From: Nectonema munidae | Taxonomy: Eukaryota > Nematomorpha > Nectonematoida > Nectonematidae | DNA length: 64,000 bases | Assembly (NCBI GenBank): GCA_030549495.1 | Contig: JAUIRK010000875.1 | Location: 585,501 to 649,500 of the forward strand | Direction: 5' to 3' | Shown: positions 9,720 to 21,830 of the stretch, one piece after another | Numbering within the stretch: position 1 is the first letter of the stretch | Layout of the letters: each line of letters opens with the position of its first letter | The notes under the pieces: generated by a model | Databases searched by the model: none | What the model saw: only the letters and a program-made list of their open reading frames with translations | Told to the model about the DNA's origin: nothing | Made by a program: the position numbers and the translations under genes

Positions 9720-12178
9720 TATATCTCATTTTTTAAAATTTTGTCTTTAGATAGAAAACCTGCAGTTCTCATTGTATCGATCGCTTGTTTAGGCTTATTT
9801 CCGTTGAATGCAATCAATATCAAAAGACAAAAGTGTTTAGAACCATTGTAAGTTTACACTTTTTTTAGGATAATGACTTTTACATAACTTAGTTCCATTT
9901 TTAAATTTTATATTCAACAGCTCAATCTTTTTGTTAAAATTTTAAAAATCACCAGCTCTGAAGTAAAAATTTCCGAAAATATTTCACTTATTTTCAAACT
10001 TTAACCTGCATTCTTGATTACATTTAAGTTCAATAAATTCTTTTAAAAATCCAAAGATTCCATATTGCAAGAAAATGAATTTATCACTTATGCTTCTATT
10101 TTGAGTTCAAACAAATCCAAAATTCTGAACAATAATATTTGGCTTTCCAGCTGAGATTTATTAATAAAAATTGTTTAATCAAAAATTGCACACTTGCTAT
10201 GTTTTAAATTTCTCTTTGAACTTTTAGGATTTTTGATACCGAGAAAATTCAAGGCTGATAAAAACAGTTTTTACTAATGAAGAATTAAAAATAATTTTTT
10301 AACATATAAAAATATGAATGTATTTCATCCAGATTTAAATTTGAAAAATTGTTTAATACTTTCTGTCACTGAATTATCTTTAAATTTTACTTAGCCATGA
10401 AACAACGTCAGAAGATTAAAAACTATAAATTTATTTTTGATAAATTCTTGATTTTTTATTTCATAAATATACGTGCATCTTTTAATGTAAACAGTCTTGT
10501 AAAAAAACTTTTTTGATTCAATGCACACTTTAGTAATATTTCGCTTCCTCCAACGACAAGAGAAAAAAGAGTGACAACTTTTTGGTGACGCTTTTAGCAT
10601 CACTTCGTTTAATCTTTTATGTTTCCAATTTGGGCGAATGGCCAAGAAAATCAATAACTTTTTCTGGAAACTCAAAAAATCGCCAATTTTCGATTATATG
10701 AATCGATTTTGACTTTTTCTCTTTTTGTGCAGTTTTCTAGGTCAATAAAGGCACAAAAATTAATTCATAATTTATTTTTGAAGACAAGTTATTTTAATTA
10801 AAAATTTTATTGAATGTTATATCTTGTTTTTAATGATTTTTTTCAAATAATTACCCATATAATTTCTTCATTTACAAACAGACCAGTAACTTCGAAGTCT
10901 TTTCAAGGATAGAAATTTTCTTCCTTCATATTAAATATATAAAATACTATTAAAACGCGACTGTTCCATCTTTTTTTATGATAAATAATTTTTTTTTCAT
11001 AATTTTGAACTAGTATATTTTCTTAATAACTAAAAACTTATAAATATTAAATGGAACTTTTTGTACAATTATCGAAAATTTTCTATTAAGTCGAAAATTT
11101 CTAGCAATGAGTAAAAAAAGTTAAATTTTTTTCATTATAAAGTCAGAAAAATTGATTTTTTTTGGTGCAAAATAGTGTGCCTTGATCGTGACTTTTACTT
11201 TACCAAATAAGTTTGTATCTTATGTGGATTCATACTAATAGAATTAATTTAGCAATAAACATGCCACTCAAAAGTCAATCACTTTTCGCAAAAATTTTAA
11301 ACGGTTACATCTCATATTTAAATGGGTATCCATTTTTTGATTAATATTTTTTTCTTTACGCCAATAAAGTAAATATTTTTCATTTGTCAAAAAGGGTGTT
11401 TTTATATTTGTCTCAGTTAGTTTTTAAAGGGATAACTCTTATATCTCTCATCAGTCTTTCCTTTACAAATAAAATTTTGGCATATATACTTTTTATAAGA
11501 TTTGCAAAAATTACTCACAAAAGACAAATGTTTAATGGAATTTTTAAATTTGAAAGAATTACGTCGCAAAAAACAGAAATGATCTTACTTTTTTCGAAAA
11601 TCTTATTTCTAGAATGAAAAGATTTCTTTATTCGTTATAGAAATTCAAAAAGTTTATTAAAAAAAATTAACACGGAATACTTTTTTAGGCCTTTCAATTG
11701 TAATAGGTCAACAGTGATCCACAAAATAAAAATTGTAGGGTTTGGCAACTTGCAGCTCCTAGTTCAAATATACCGGTTTTCTCATCTTTATTTAAAAATA
11801 TTTTTCGACTTTCACGTTTTAAAATAACTTCAAATCCCTTTATTCAACATTATTAATCTAAAATCATGGAAAATACGCCTCTCTCGTTCATCAGGACGTC
11901 CCTAATCCGAATTCTTCAATATCCGTATACAAAAAACACCTTGAATGCAGGAAAGATAAAAAGATTGAAATTTGACGATTTTCGTAAATTATTTGAGTTA
12001 TATTCCTAATATTTCACTACTATTATGGTATATTATATTAGCACCCTAACTCTTTAATTTTTAGAAGCTAATCATAACATGATATAAAATCAAAATAGAT
12101 AAGTAAATACATAAATATATTAGCGAATTACTCAATTATAAAATCAAAACAAAGTAGAAAAGACATTATTTTAATGGG
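9720..12178. other. 2.4 kb of AT-rich DNA, no gene seen
   Basis: Long AT-rich stretch. The few open frames are rich in F, I, K, L and N, lack motifs and have no plausible splice context. No repeat ends recognised. Confidence 0.5.
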
Positions 12179-12253
12179 TTAACGCCCAGAGTCGACTATA
12201 GTCGAGTTCACATTTTAGATATCGTCTGATTATTCTGGTCGTTAACGGGTTAA
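12179..12253. mobile_element. TTAA MITE, shortened copy B
   Basis: A 75-bp relative of copy A: TTAACGCCCAGAGTCGAC on the left, the internal GATATCGTCTG word, and TGGTCGTTAACGGGTTAA on the right. About half of the interior of copy A is absent. Confidence 0.55.
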
Positions 12254-12865
12254 GGAGAGTTGACAGTATAGTAGTTTTTGGTAACACTAGATATGCTTTT
12301 TATGCGACATCATAAACGTTATACACTTTTTGTTTTCTCCTTTTCTTCTTTCTCATTTTATTCTTGTGCTTGGCTGAAGATAATATAGCAGAACCATAAT
12401 TTATATATCTACTGTGTTTTTTTGTATATTACTAGCCATGACTTGTGTAGTGATATAACTTTATTTGTAAAGAGTTAACAAATAACAAGTTAAAACACAA
12501 CATTAGTTTGAACACAAGTTAACCTCGAAGTTCTGATAATATCTTTGCTTATATATATACAGGCACAATTAAATGAGAGCTTCAGGTTACATCCAAGGCT
12601 ATCTTATAATGAATAGTACAACTTGTATTATATTTTTCCTCAAAAATTGAACATAGAAGAGGGATGCCTTGTATTTGGATTATGAGAAAATAAATTATTA
12701 TTGAGTCTTAGCGATACGATTTGACAATTCTTAACACACAAAAATGAAAAATAACACAATAAATGTATTCAAAGCTAATAATGTTTCACACTCTGCGTCC
12801 TCTTCTTCAATTGATATGTTGCTTATTGAGACTTTTATTTTAATTAAAAAAACTGTCCATGACTT
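12254..12865. other. AT-rich spacer
   Basis: No gene recognised. It precedes the exon-like frame that follows. Confidence 0.4.
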
Positions 12866-13245
12866 TTATTAGGAAGTGACTTGCAATATGCGAAAGACGG
12901 CAGGCAAATGGATATATTCTCCCATCAATGGCATACTTTTTTTAAATTCTTTTTTTTCAAGATTTTACCCCAAAGATGTTAAAAAGATGAATTCTTCCTT
13001 TCTTCTACACCTTTCATTCTCATATATGCTATCAGCAGTTGTTTCTGGTTTAGTGCTTTCTCGCGTTGCTGCCTTTAACAAAATGACCTCACTAGCTGTA
13101 ATATTTTCTTTATATCTTTCACTTTTTTTTCAATCTGTATTGATATTAATTCAATTACCTTCAATAAATTCATATACTGTATTTTTAAACACTATAAATC
13201 GTTTAGAAGCATTCGATTTACACTATGGTTTCGTAGCAAAGTTGT
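12866..13245 (+). CDS. putative exon, multi-pass membrane protein
   Basis: The segment opens after a possible acceptor (CTTTTATTAG) and reads openly to the edge of a MITE at 13246. An in-frame ATG lies near 12888. The protein is balanced and membrane-like: a basic loop (RFYPKDVKKMNSS) precedes two hydrophobic segments (FLLHLSFSYMLSAVVSGLVL and AVIFSLYLSLFFQSVLILIQ). That spacing resembles consecutive helices of a 7TM receptor or a transporter. The stop of the open frame comes from the MITE, so the true exon end is a splice donor before 13246 or has been lost; no good donor was seen. It may belong with the exons at 16612, 22462 and 26477. Family not identified. Confidence 0.4.
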
Positions 13246-13381
13246 TTAACTCATTAAGTCCCAATGTTCCCATTTGGGAACATAAGTAATTTTATCTTCG
13301 TCTGCTTTTTTCAATGACTGAATATAAATCGTCTGCCTTTTTTTAGATATCGTCTGATTTCTATGGTACTTAATGGGTTAA
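13246..13381. mobile_element. piggyBac-type MITE (TTAA), copy C
   Basis: Bounded by TTAA at both ends (13246-13249 and 13378-13381). It contains TTCCCATTTGGGAAC and CGTCTG words in the same order as copies E and G. Confidence 0.75.
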
Positions 13382-13725
13382 TGAAGATTTGTTAAAGGGT
13401 CTTTAGTGTATTGAGAATAGAGAAAACTCATATTCCTTATCATTGTAGTACTTATTAAAGTGTAAAAGATGATCTTTTAAATAGGACTTTATTAAATTTG
13501 TTTGTTGGTGAAACACATATTATCTTCAAAGATTATAAAGTTAATCTTTTCTTTCCCAATATGTTTGGAAGTTAGAATACATTTCTACGATGTTTTGAAG
13601 ATTTTTACCCTCTTATCCAGTGTTTGGGAAACATTTTATCTTGACGAAACCCTAATTTAATCTGCAAAGGAATCCTGCTCAAAATATATATCATTTTCGT
13701 ATATTTTTTATTACAGTGTTTGAAA

Positions 13726-13863
13726 TTAACCCATTTAAGACCAAGCAAAGCAGACGATATCTAAAAAAACGCAGACGATTTATATTCAAAGTCATTGAAA
13801 AAAGCAGAAGAAGATGAAATTACTTATGTTCCAAAATAGGAACATTGGTCGTAAATGGGTTAA
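13726..13863. mobile_element. piggyBac-type MITE (TTAA), copy D
   Basis: TTAACCCATTTAAGACCAAG on the left and CGTAAATGGGTTAA on the right, 138 bp. It lies in the opposite orientation to copy C, 344 bp away. Confidence 0.8.
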
Positions 13864-14221
13864 AGAAAAGAGAATGTACCTTTAAATAAATAAGGATCCT
13901 CAATTAAACGAACTAAAAATGCAATAAAATTCGATGCTCATATTGTATCATTTTAAAAATGTTTTAAACGTTGAAAAAATCGTTTAATATTTCGAGGGAA
14001 TGTCAGTGATATCGATATACCGAGATATAACGGGGATGTAGCATGTTTCTCCATGTTAGCAAGCACAAAAACAAATGACATAGAAAAGAAAGTTCTAAAC
14101 TTTATTTATAAAAAAAAAGTTCTAACTTTTTTTTATTACACAAGTTGCCATGAAGTTATAAACAATTGAAATCTTTTGATTAAATTCCAAATTTAATAAT
14201 CTTTTTAATTAGTTCTTACAT

Positions 14222-14768
14222 CCAAGGGCGGATCTAGAACATTTTTAGGCGGGGCTTGTTTGGATGCTAAAACTTTCAAAAATCTTTTATAGTAAAATAG
14301 AGTTTTAATTCTCTTTTCATATGAGTTTTTTGCGTAATTATTGTATATTATAGGTAAATAAGTAAAACTTATTCAAACAAGTTGACAACTTTATTAATTT
14401 TCGACCGCTCTAGTCTTCCTTCAGATAAATAAACAATCGTTAAATGAACACGAGAAAAAAGAGAATTTAAAATATCTCTCTTTTATATTTTTTAAAATTA
14501 GCATTCTCTCTTTTCTCGTATTCATTTAACGATTGTTTAAGGAGACCGGAGTGGTCGAAAATTAATAAAGTTTTCAACTTGTTTGAATAAAAGTTTTACT
14601 TATTTTCCTATTATACCCGTCAACGTTTATTCATGACGTCTCAGCAACACTTTCTATAGAAATATAATAACTTATCAAAATTAAATAGTTAAACTTTCGA
14701 AAGAGGTAGGAGGAGAGGGGGGGGGGGGGGGCGGCTAGAGTCCCCTAAACCCTTCTGTATCCGCCCTT
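14222..14768. mobile_element. hAT MITE with 8-bp target duplication
   Basis: The element is flanked by the perfect 8-mer TCTTACAT (14214-14221 and 14769-14776). Its ends share AAGGGCGGAT as an inverted repeat. A poly-G tract lies near the right end, as in related copies at 20665 and 31031. The middle is a foldback structure. No coding sequence. Confidence 0.7.
14350..14612. repeat. foldback (long inverted repeat)
   Basis: Two arms of roughly 110 bp read as reverse complements with few differences, for example AATAAGTAAAACTTATTC on the left against GAATAAAAGTTTTACTTATT on the right, and AACAATCGTTAAATGAA against TTCATTTAACGATTGTT. A short AT-rich loop separates them. Single strands could form a long hairpin. 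Confidence 0.8.
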
Positions 14769-15128
14769 TCTTACATTGAGACAATTTAGGATAAAAAAAC
14801 AAGAGGTTTAAAAATGCAATGACATGTGTTCAATCAAATAAATGTGAAACACTAAAGTTCAATGAATCCTTGCTGAGAAACGCTTCTCTATTTCTTTAAA
14901 TGTAAAATTTATTTACATGAAAATATAGGATCTCCAAAGAAGCGGCACTCGATTAGTATTTATTTTAGCGCAATTTTTTTTAATAAAATACTTTATATTA
15001 AACAAACACACTACAATTATAATATTTTCCCTCAAAACTCGTTATGTCGATGTTTCTTTGCATTGCACACCTCAACACGCTTCTTCACATGTTAAAATCT
15101 ATGCCTAACTCCAGGACGAATAAATAGA

Positions 15129-15673
15129 ATCTGTTGTTGTTGTTGGCCCTCAGATTACGTTTTCTCATTATTAGCGTAATCCATCAGTTAAATACTGTAA
15201 ATCACAGCAAAATCTAGGTAATCGAAAGAATATTCAAAAACACAATGATCTTAACCCCATGTCTGCCCCTTTTTTTTATTTCAAATCAAGCACGGGGCAA
15301 ACGTTATTATAAACAGTATCAAATTAAACACACCGGAAAGTCTTGCCATACTTATTAAATCCCAATGATCTTTACACCGTTGTCTCCCCTTTGCTATTAT
15401 ATCAAATCATAAATGGAACAAATTCTATCCTAACTGGTGATTAAAGTGAATAAAATTATGATCAGCTGGTTGACGTCTTTATCCTTTTTAGGGTTAGAAA
15501 ATATTGTGACTAAAATATGAGGGGTTATCTTCCGTGTCCAACCCTTTGAGGTTATGGAAGTATATATATATACATATACACACACCTCTTTTGGTCTCAA
15601 CCAAAGCGGCTCGGTCGCCACTGGATAACAAGATATCTGCCAGTTGAGGCCAACAACAACAACAGCGGCAGAT
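15129..15673. repeat. possible TIR element with (TTG)n ends
   Basis: The left end ATCTGTTGTTGTTGTTGGCC and the reverse complement of the right end, ATCTGCCGCTGTTGTTG, suggest inverted termini around a 545-bp body. Inside, two related stretches with ATGATCTTAACCCCATGTCT and ATGATCTTTACACCGTTGTC lie about 117 bp apart. The trinucleotide repeat makes the inverted pairing partly trivial, so this is tentative. Confidence 0.35.
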
Positions 15674-15689
15674 AAATTATTTTTCAAAA

Positions 15690-16611
15690 ACCTCAGTGTT
15701 TCTTAAAGTATGCCTTGTGAATAGGGTTGTCAGATATTTCAATTTTTTGCTGTTGCTTAACAACGGAATTCTGTAGGATTTATAATAATCGCGGTCTTTC
15801 ACTCACTAATCTTATATGTCAAAAAATGAGTTGGCAAATTTGTTCTGAAATGTGATTGTTTTTTCATATTAATTATTTTTACCATTTTTGTCCCTGTTTG
15901 ATATAATGTAAAAATCTGGCAGCCCTAGCGTTGACCTAAATTGAGTCGTAAAGTTTTTAAATGGGTCAGCATTGATTTTATTTGCACACTTCTTTTTTAT
16001 ATTTATAGCTTTACTACATTAAAAAAAATAATTAGGCATACTTTATTTGGATTTGATTGCAACAACTGCTAACTTCAAATTTAAAGGATTTTAAAATTAT
16101 TTCACATAGATCTTGTTTATAAATTTTAATCTCATTTTATGTAAGGCAAAATAAAGATTTGGAAAGCATAGATAAAATTATAGTCAAGATATTTTTGAAA
16201 AAAAGATGATAATGTGAAATAAAAATGTTATGGCATAATGTTTTTGATCGTTTGACGAAAAGTAGTGATGTTCGAAGATAGGCAGAAATAAAACTTTATT
16301 GTCAAAATAAAGAGTACAAATTCAAAGTATAGATTTTAAAGAATTATTATCTAAATTTAGTGCATAGCTTTTATATCTATATAAAAAATGTTAAAATAAG
16401 GGTCGCCATTTTAATTTTCACAAGTTTTTAATTTGTTGCAAAAACTGGTTAAGAACCTTTTTCGGTTTATTAAAAGTCATTGTAAAATATATCGAGTGAG
16501 CCAGTGAGCATACAGTTGCAAGTAATTTATTTGTTGGAAAGTTGAAATCTAAAAATTAGTGTAGTTCAAATTTTTCACATATGTGCGCTCATTTAGTTTT
16601 ATTTTTTTTAG
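15690..16611. other. AT-rich spacer
   Basis: No gene or repeat boundary recognised. Confidence 0.4.
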
Positions 16612-16816
16612 TCGACTTGTTTTTCGATTCCTCTTCTCCTTTATCTCAAAAATCTTTTGCGCAATATCAAAGCAGGTGGAACCTTGAGCAAAGTGCAAAA
16701 GTATGTACTCTGGTGTTTTTACTGCGTCATTTTTGGGGTCTTTGTCGCCTTTTTAGCAAAATTCATGGGCAACGACATTCTTCGTGCTTACAATCTTGTA
16801 GCAGGTATCGTCGCAG
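16612..16816 (+). CDS. putative exon, two membrane helices
   Basis: The segment is bounded by a strong pyrimidine-rich acceptor (ATTTTTTTTAG, ending 16611) and a consensus donor (GCAG then GTGAGC, 16817). The enclosed 68-codon frame is open and ends after the first base of a codon. It encodes a hydrophobic stretch (CFSIPLLLYL), a basic loop (KNLLRNIKAGGTLSKVQK), a second helix (YVLWCFYCVIFGVFVAFLAK) and the start of a third (LRAYNLVAGIVA). Helix, basic loop with GGT..K, helix is reminiscent of TM5-loop-TM6 in 7TM receptors such as the Frizzled class, but that is only a pattern impression. It is GC-richer than its flanks. The next visible exon (22462) has a different phase, so an exon would be missing between them. 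Confidence 0.5.
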
Positions 16817-18059
16817 GTGAGCTTATTTTTTCTAAAATGATTGCTTTAAATCGATCAATCAAAAGTACCTGTCGGTACGAATTATTAGAATGGGGGGGGG
16901 GGGGGGGTACGCTGCTTGGGTTCTTTTTCCTAAAGAACTTAGTAGAGTTTAAAAAGAAGAAACATCACGAAAAAAGGAACTTTTACATTCCTAAATAAAA
17001 TAAATTTTCAAATAACACATTGCTTATAAGATTTAAGTATGTAAAACGGTAGTTTTACTTTCTAATTTATCTCATTGAATATTAAAAGTAGTTCTAGAGT
17101 AACTGAAACCAGATTATACTTCCAAAGCAAATAAAGTTTATATAAATGAATATCTTTAACTTAATGAGTATAAAAGATTGCTTGTACTAAACCTCATTGG
17201 CTTATCAATTTTCATTTTTTGAACTTTTTTTCGTAATGAAAAATTTAACTTTGAATGTCCCCAAAAATACTGTAATTGACATGAGATACATTAAGTTTCT
17301 ATTGTAGAAACTCTTGCTCTGAGAATATCTATTATAGAGGTAGAACATAGAAAGTTTATGTGATTCCGCCAGTTCAGTTGGTCATTAATTTGGAGACCAA
17401 ACATGTTAAAAGAACAAGCTAATTGAAACCCAACTTGCAAAAAGTGAATCTCTTTTACTTAAGATTAGAATTCGAGAATTTATTTATAGAGAAAATTGTT
17501 ACATTTAAGCTGAAACAATGATACAGTTTAAAAAAACCAAGAAAGAAATTTTATGCCATCTTGATCTCACAGGAAGACAATCTTAGATGAGCACGTAGAA
17601 GTGTTGAATGTGTATATGGAAATTTTGAAGACGAAAATTAAAAAACAAGAAGCTTCATAGAAAAAGATAAAAAAATTACACAAGAATATATAATGAATAA
17701 ATGGTGCATAACATTCAATAAGATGCTATCGTTTACGGAGAAGCGATTTTTTAAAATGAAAATAGCTACATAAATCAAACTCTATATTGAAATAATTTAC
17801 ATGTTTTATTGTTTTTTAAATAAGAGATGTAAATTGAGGCCGTGCATTTAGTTCAGGAAAATGTAATAAAGACCCACCTTTTGTACTATAAGGTGATAAT
17901 TTTCATTCTTGATAAGAAAGTACTTGAAGAAGGAAAATTTATTTACACTATGATAGAATAAATACAGTGCGTTAAAGTGTTAATCTGACAAATGTTCAAT
18001 TCAGAGTTAGAAGACATGAACTTATGAAATTTTAGAAGTTTACTATTAAGTTTATTGAG
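16817..18059. other. intron-like AT-rich DNA
   Basis: After the donor at 16817 comes AT-rich sequence with a 16-17-base poly-G run near 16892, like those found at hAT MITE ends. No element boundary was found. The part nearest 18060 may include untranslated 3' LINE sequence. Confidence 0.35.
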
Positions 18060-19630
18060 TAAGTAAGTGTTCGAAGATGCCCTAATGATGTTAGCATATT
18101 TGAGGTTGCGAAAGGTATTTGCATAATAAATAATTTTTCGAGTAATATTGTTTAAATATTCTCTATGCTTGTAGAAGATGCCTGGAAAGCGAACAACCTT
18201 TGTGATTATGGTTTTTAATATAAAAGGACCATGATCAATTATTATTATACATGAAATTTAGACCCAAGTACTTAATGTCGAGAACTCGCTGAATACCTAC
18301 TCCAAATTCTCGAGACTTTTATTTTTTGAAAAAATTTTAAACTTACACTTTTCCAAATTCAGATTCATCAAGTTGTGGCACGCCCAGTAATGAATAGGCG
18401 ATAACACTTCATAAACGCTGCATATGAGCAGAAAGAAGATTGAAATTTGAAGTAACATCTGCATAAATTGTAGGTAAGCAAACACTGGGAATATGATAAA
18501 AATATCATTATAGAATAAAAAAGAAGAGGGCTAAGTATGGAAACCTGTGGAACTCCATTATTCATACCTAGCAGACCAGAAAGAGCTTCTTTGTAGGAGG
18601 CAGAGACAATTATATCAAAAAGATAGGACTTTAGCTATTTATGAATAAGAGGCCTGGAGGCCATGCTATACAGTTTTTAAATCAGAAGTAGATGTGACAC
18701 AGTACCAAAAGCATCAGAAAAGTCAAGAAAAATAGAGATAGAAGGTGTGGGATAATCCATAGGGCATATATATCTATATATCTATATCGTGACAGAACTT
18801 AAGAAGAGCAAGTCTTTACAAACTTGTTGGAAATTGTCTTTTCAAAATTTTTTGATAAGCTAGAAATAATAGATATACGGGGAAAATGATTTAATGACTT
18901 GCCATTCCTGTTAGATTTGAGAATGGGAAGTATTTTATGTATTTAAGAATGTTGCAAAATATCTCAGAAAAAAGACAGCAATTGAAAAGAAAAACTAGAA
19001 TATCAACAATAGCGGGAGGGGCTATATTTATTATATGTTTACATTAATTTCATCCAATCCACAACTTTTTTTAATTTTAATGGAAAGAGTAGCACTAATA
19101 TAATATCATCACGCGTGATTGAAGATAAAAAGAATGACTTTTCATTATTAGGAATTGAGGTATCTGCATATGGGTAATTGTTGACGCTGATTCGCCTATA
19201 AGGGGTGAAGAATGTCTTAACAAAATCATTACAGTCGGAATCAATATCATTGCAAGTCTGTGTAAGTTCTGATAGTTTTTAATACTTTTCCATATACTCT
19301 TATTACTACCTGACAATGGCTGAGCTTGAAAATACCTAGATTTAGCACAATGCATTCTACCTTTATAATATTTTAAGAAATTTTTATACTTGACCTCATT
19401 AAGCAGACTTTACTTTAATTAATTTCAATGGTTTTCAGTTCATTTGTGGAACCGTAGACATCGAGTCTTTGAAAACTTAAATTTAACTAACCTTATAAAA
19501 AATTTCCTCAAAAGAGTGAACAAGTGAAAGAAATTTCAGGATTAGATTCAGAGAAAATATCTTTAAAGCTATAATTTAATAACTTCTCTTCCAAAAATTT
19601 CTTTTGTAAGTAAAATCATGTTTTGGATTA

Positions 19631-20106
19631 CACAGTCGCCTATCACTAATTCGGAATGATTGGGATTCGTCCTTTCCGAATTAGGATTTTCCGGGTTGGT
19701 AATTCTTATTTTAATAAAAAAAAATCACACTTTTTGGCTCAAACTAAAATTCAATGTCAGATGACAGTTTAATACTAAAAATACAACAAAAAATTATTCC
19801 TCATTAGAATTTGTAAGTTAATTTTCAGAGGTGTACTGATTCTACTGGGTGTAGACAATTTTTGGAACATTTCTTTTAAATTTATTGTTTTAGGCTCTTA
19901 GGTCCTTCTCCAATTATTTTTTCTCTCAAGACTTATTAGTTCTTCTTCATTTATGAAACTCTTATTTTCTAAACGTTCGAGAAGCTCAGTTGTTAAATGA
20001 ATCACTCATTCAATAATTTTACTAAATTAAAGATTTCCGAAATAATCAAAGTGAAGGATTAACGAAGGTCCGAATTAGTGATTTTCGGATTTGAGGTAGT
20101 CCACTG
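19631..20106. mobile_element. Tigger/pogo-type MITE inside LINE
   Basis: TA dinucleotides flank it (19629-19630 and 20107-20108). The left end CACAGTCGCCTATCACTAAT and the right end (reverse complement CAGTGGACTACCTC...CACTAATTCGG) form an imperfect inverted repeat of pogo/Tigger style. The inner CCGAATTAG words are repeated near both ends. No transposase; it interrupts the LINE. Confidence 0.6.
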
Positions 20107-20664
20107 TAAAGTAAAAAATGTTAAGTATCAAGCAGTACATATAATGTTCAGAAATTTAGCAGTCAACGTTTTAAATTTAAAAGTTTGCTTAGAAATGAAT
20201 ATAAAAATATTGTCTATAAGAGAGCCAAAAGAACGAGTTTTTTTGTTTGTAATCGTTGGATAGAAATTATAGTGACATAGTAAAGAGACGAAATCAAAAA
20301 TTAATTGATCAGATTCATTTGAAAATAAATTCAAGTTGATGTCACCACAAATGACAACATTGTTATTAAATTGTTTTTGATACAAATTTTTGTCTAAAAA
20401 GGTAAGAAAATCAAGAATACTGGAAGAAAGGGGCCTAAAAATAATAGCGAGTAGGGACACCGCTTTGCTGTACATTGTTGAAGCTAGAAAGATGTCTCAC
20501 ACATTTTCTCTTATCGTAGAGAATTCAAATTTATCAAGACGAAAACAATTTCTATAAAAATTTCTTTTGAACCTTGAAAGGAATTTAAAAAGGTAATCAG
20601 GAATGCGTATCTCTGACAAATTTTAACATTTCTAAACTTGAGTTAGGACAAGTATGTCAAAATA

Positions 20665-21106
20665 CAGGGGCAGATCTAGAAATTGGCATTATGGGGCGGG
20701 CGGATTTTACTAAACTAGAACTCAAATTTCAAGCATATAAATTTAAGCTTTATCAAAATTTTTAAAACAAAAAAAGAATGAGAGCATTTAAACGATCCTC
20801 ATTCATTGAACTGCGAAGTGAATTGATGTGGTAAAACTTGATGTGTTTAAATAATAAATTTACAAAAAAAATAGGATAATATAAAATTAATAAATGTCAC
20901 ACTTAACTACGATTGAAACATAAAAAACTTTTTAGGGCTTCTCACTTTAGAGAAAGATTGAATCTAAAAAACGAGTTGCAGAAGCCATCATAATATTTGA
21001 GTTCTACGAAAAGAATTAGATCAAGAAAAATTTTCAAACAATTGGAAATGCAATTTTAGGGGGGGGGGGGGCGTACGCCGATTCCGCCCCTTTAAATCCG
21101 CCAGTG
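20665..21106. mobile_element. hAT-like MITE inside LINE endonuclease
   Basis: The left end CAGGGGCAGATCTAGAA and the right end (reverse complement CACTGGCGGATTTAAAG) are imperfect inverted repeats, with AAATA on both outer flanks. A poly-G run lies near the right end. The body matches 31031-31430 closely, including GAACTGCGAAGTGAATTGAT. The LINE sequence resumes on the far side. Confidence 0.65.
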
Positions 21107-21416
21107 AAATACAAGTTAGGTGTATCAAGTAAAAAATCGATAAGGGTAAATTTGGCTTTAAGGATTGAGGAGAAAAAATTTAGAGTTGAGTGGTAAAGAA
21201 ATATCATTAGAAAATGCAATATCAGAAACACAAATCATATAAGTGGGCATGATCTCATTTAAGGCAAGAGAGATTAAAAATTCCCTATCTAATATGTTAA
21301 ATGTTAGATTATTATCTGAGACAGAGTTGGTTAAAAACTGTTATTAACAGTAGAGGATAAACAACTTTTATTTTATCACAAAATTTTTTATCATGAGTAG
21401 AAAATTTAAAAATGAG

Positions 21417-21830
21417 ATTTTGAATTACTCAGATAAGTATCAATGATGTAAATTCTGAAAAAAAGTGGGCCACTAGGTAACCCATTTTGGATAGCTGATT
21501 TAGGAACCAAAAAGTCAGAGAATGCCGAATCTAAGCCAACATAGTGTCTCCTACCAACTAAATAATATTCAATGACTTTTATTGATGCTTACTAAAACAA
21601 ATCGAGTCAAACGCTTTTTTTATGTCAAGAAAAATCCAGTAACATTATTTTTGTTTTCTAAATTCTCTATAATTTTATTTATTTAATAAAGCACCCTCTT
21701 ATGAATTGGAACAATGTGGCGTATTTGAAAAGAAGATGGAAATAAATTATTTTCCAAACATGCATATGAGCAGGGCTGTAAAGTTAATAGGGCGATAAGT
21801 TCTTGTAAATGCTATGAGGGTCTGGGGCCA
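21417..21830 (-). pseudogene. second LINE reverse transcriptase fragment
   Basis: The minus strand reads FFLDIKKAFDSI (RT motif A) near 21630 and NGLPSGPLFFRIYI (motif B) near 21470. Upstream LFPSSFQIRHIVPIHKR resembles the fingers region. It duplicates domains already present at 18.5-18.8 kb, so it is a separate copy. Interrupted by stops. Confidence 0.6.

Larger units (their letters stand above)
18060..21330 (-). pseudogene. Jockey/CR1-like LINE, heavily decayed
   Basis: Minus-strand fragments follow the order of a LINE ORF2. An endonuclease start lies near 21110-21330. More endonuclease lies at 20128-20475 (NNVVICGDINLNLFSNESDQ, then FGSLIDNIF). A linker lies at 19095-19355 (SGSNKSIWKSIKNYQNL). 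A reverse transcriptase follows: motif A near 18720 (FLDFSDAFGTVSHLLL), motif B at 18490-18565 (NNGVPQVSILSPLLF), then the late-palm and thumb region to about 18060. Many stops and frameshifts separate these pieces. Two unrelated MITEs interrupt it (19631-20106 and 20665-21106). It would have copied its own RNA into DNA; this copy is dead. Confidence 0.7.

Noticed and set aside
20128-20475. Independent host gene with GDINLNLF
   Set aside because: The wording is that of a LINE endonuclease (GD.N), and RT fragments follow in the right order.
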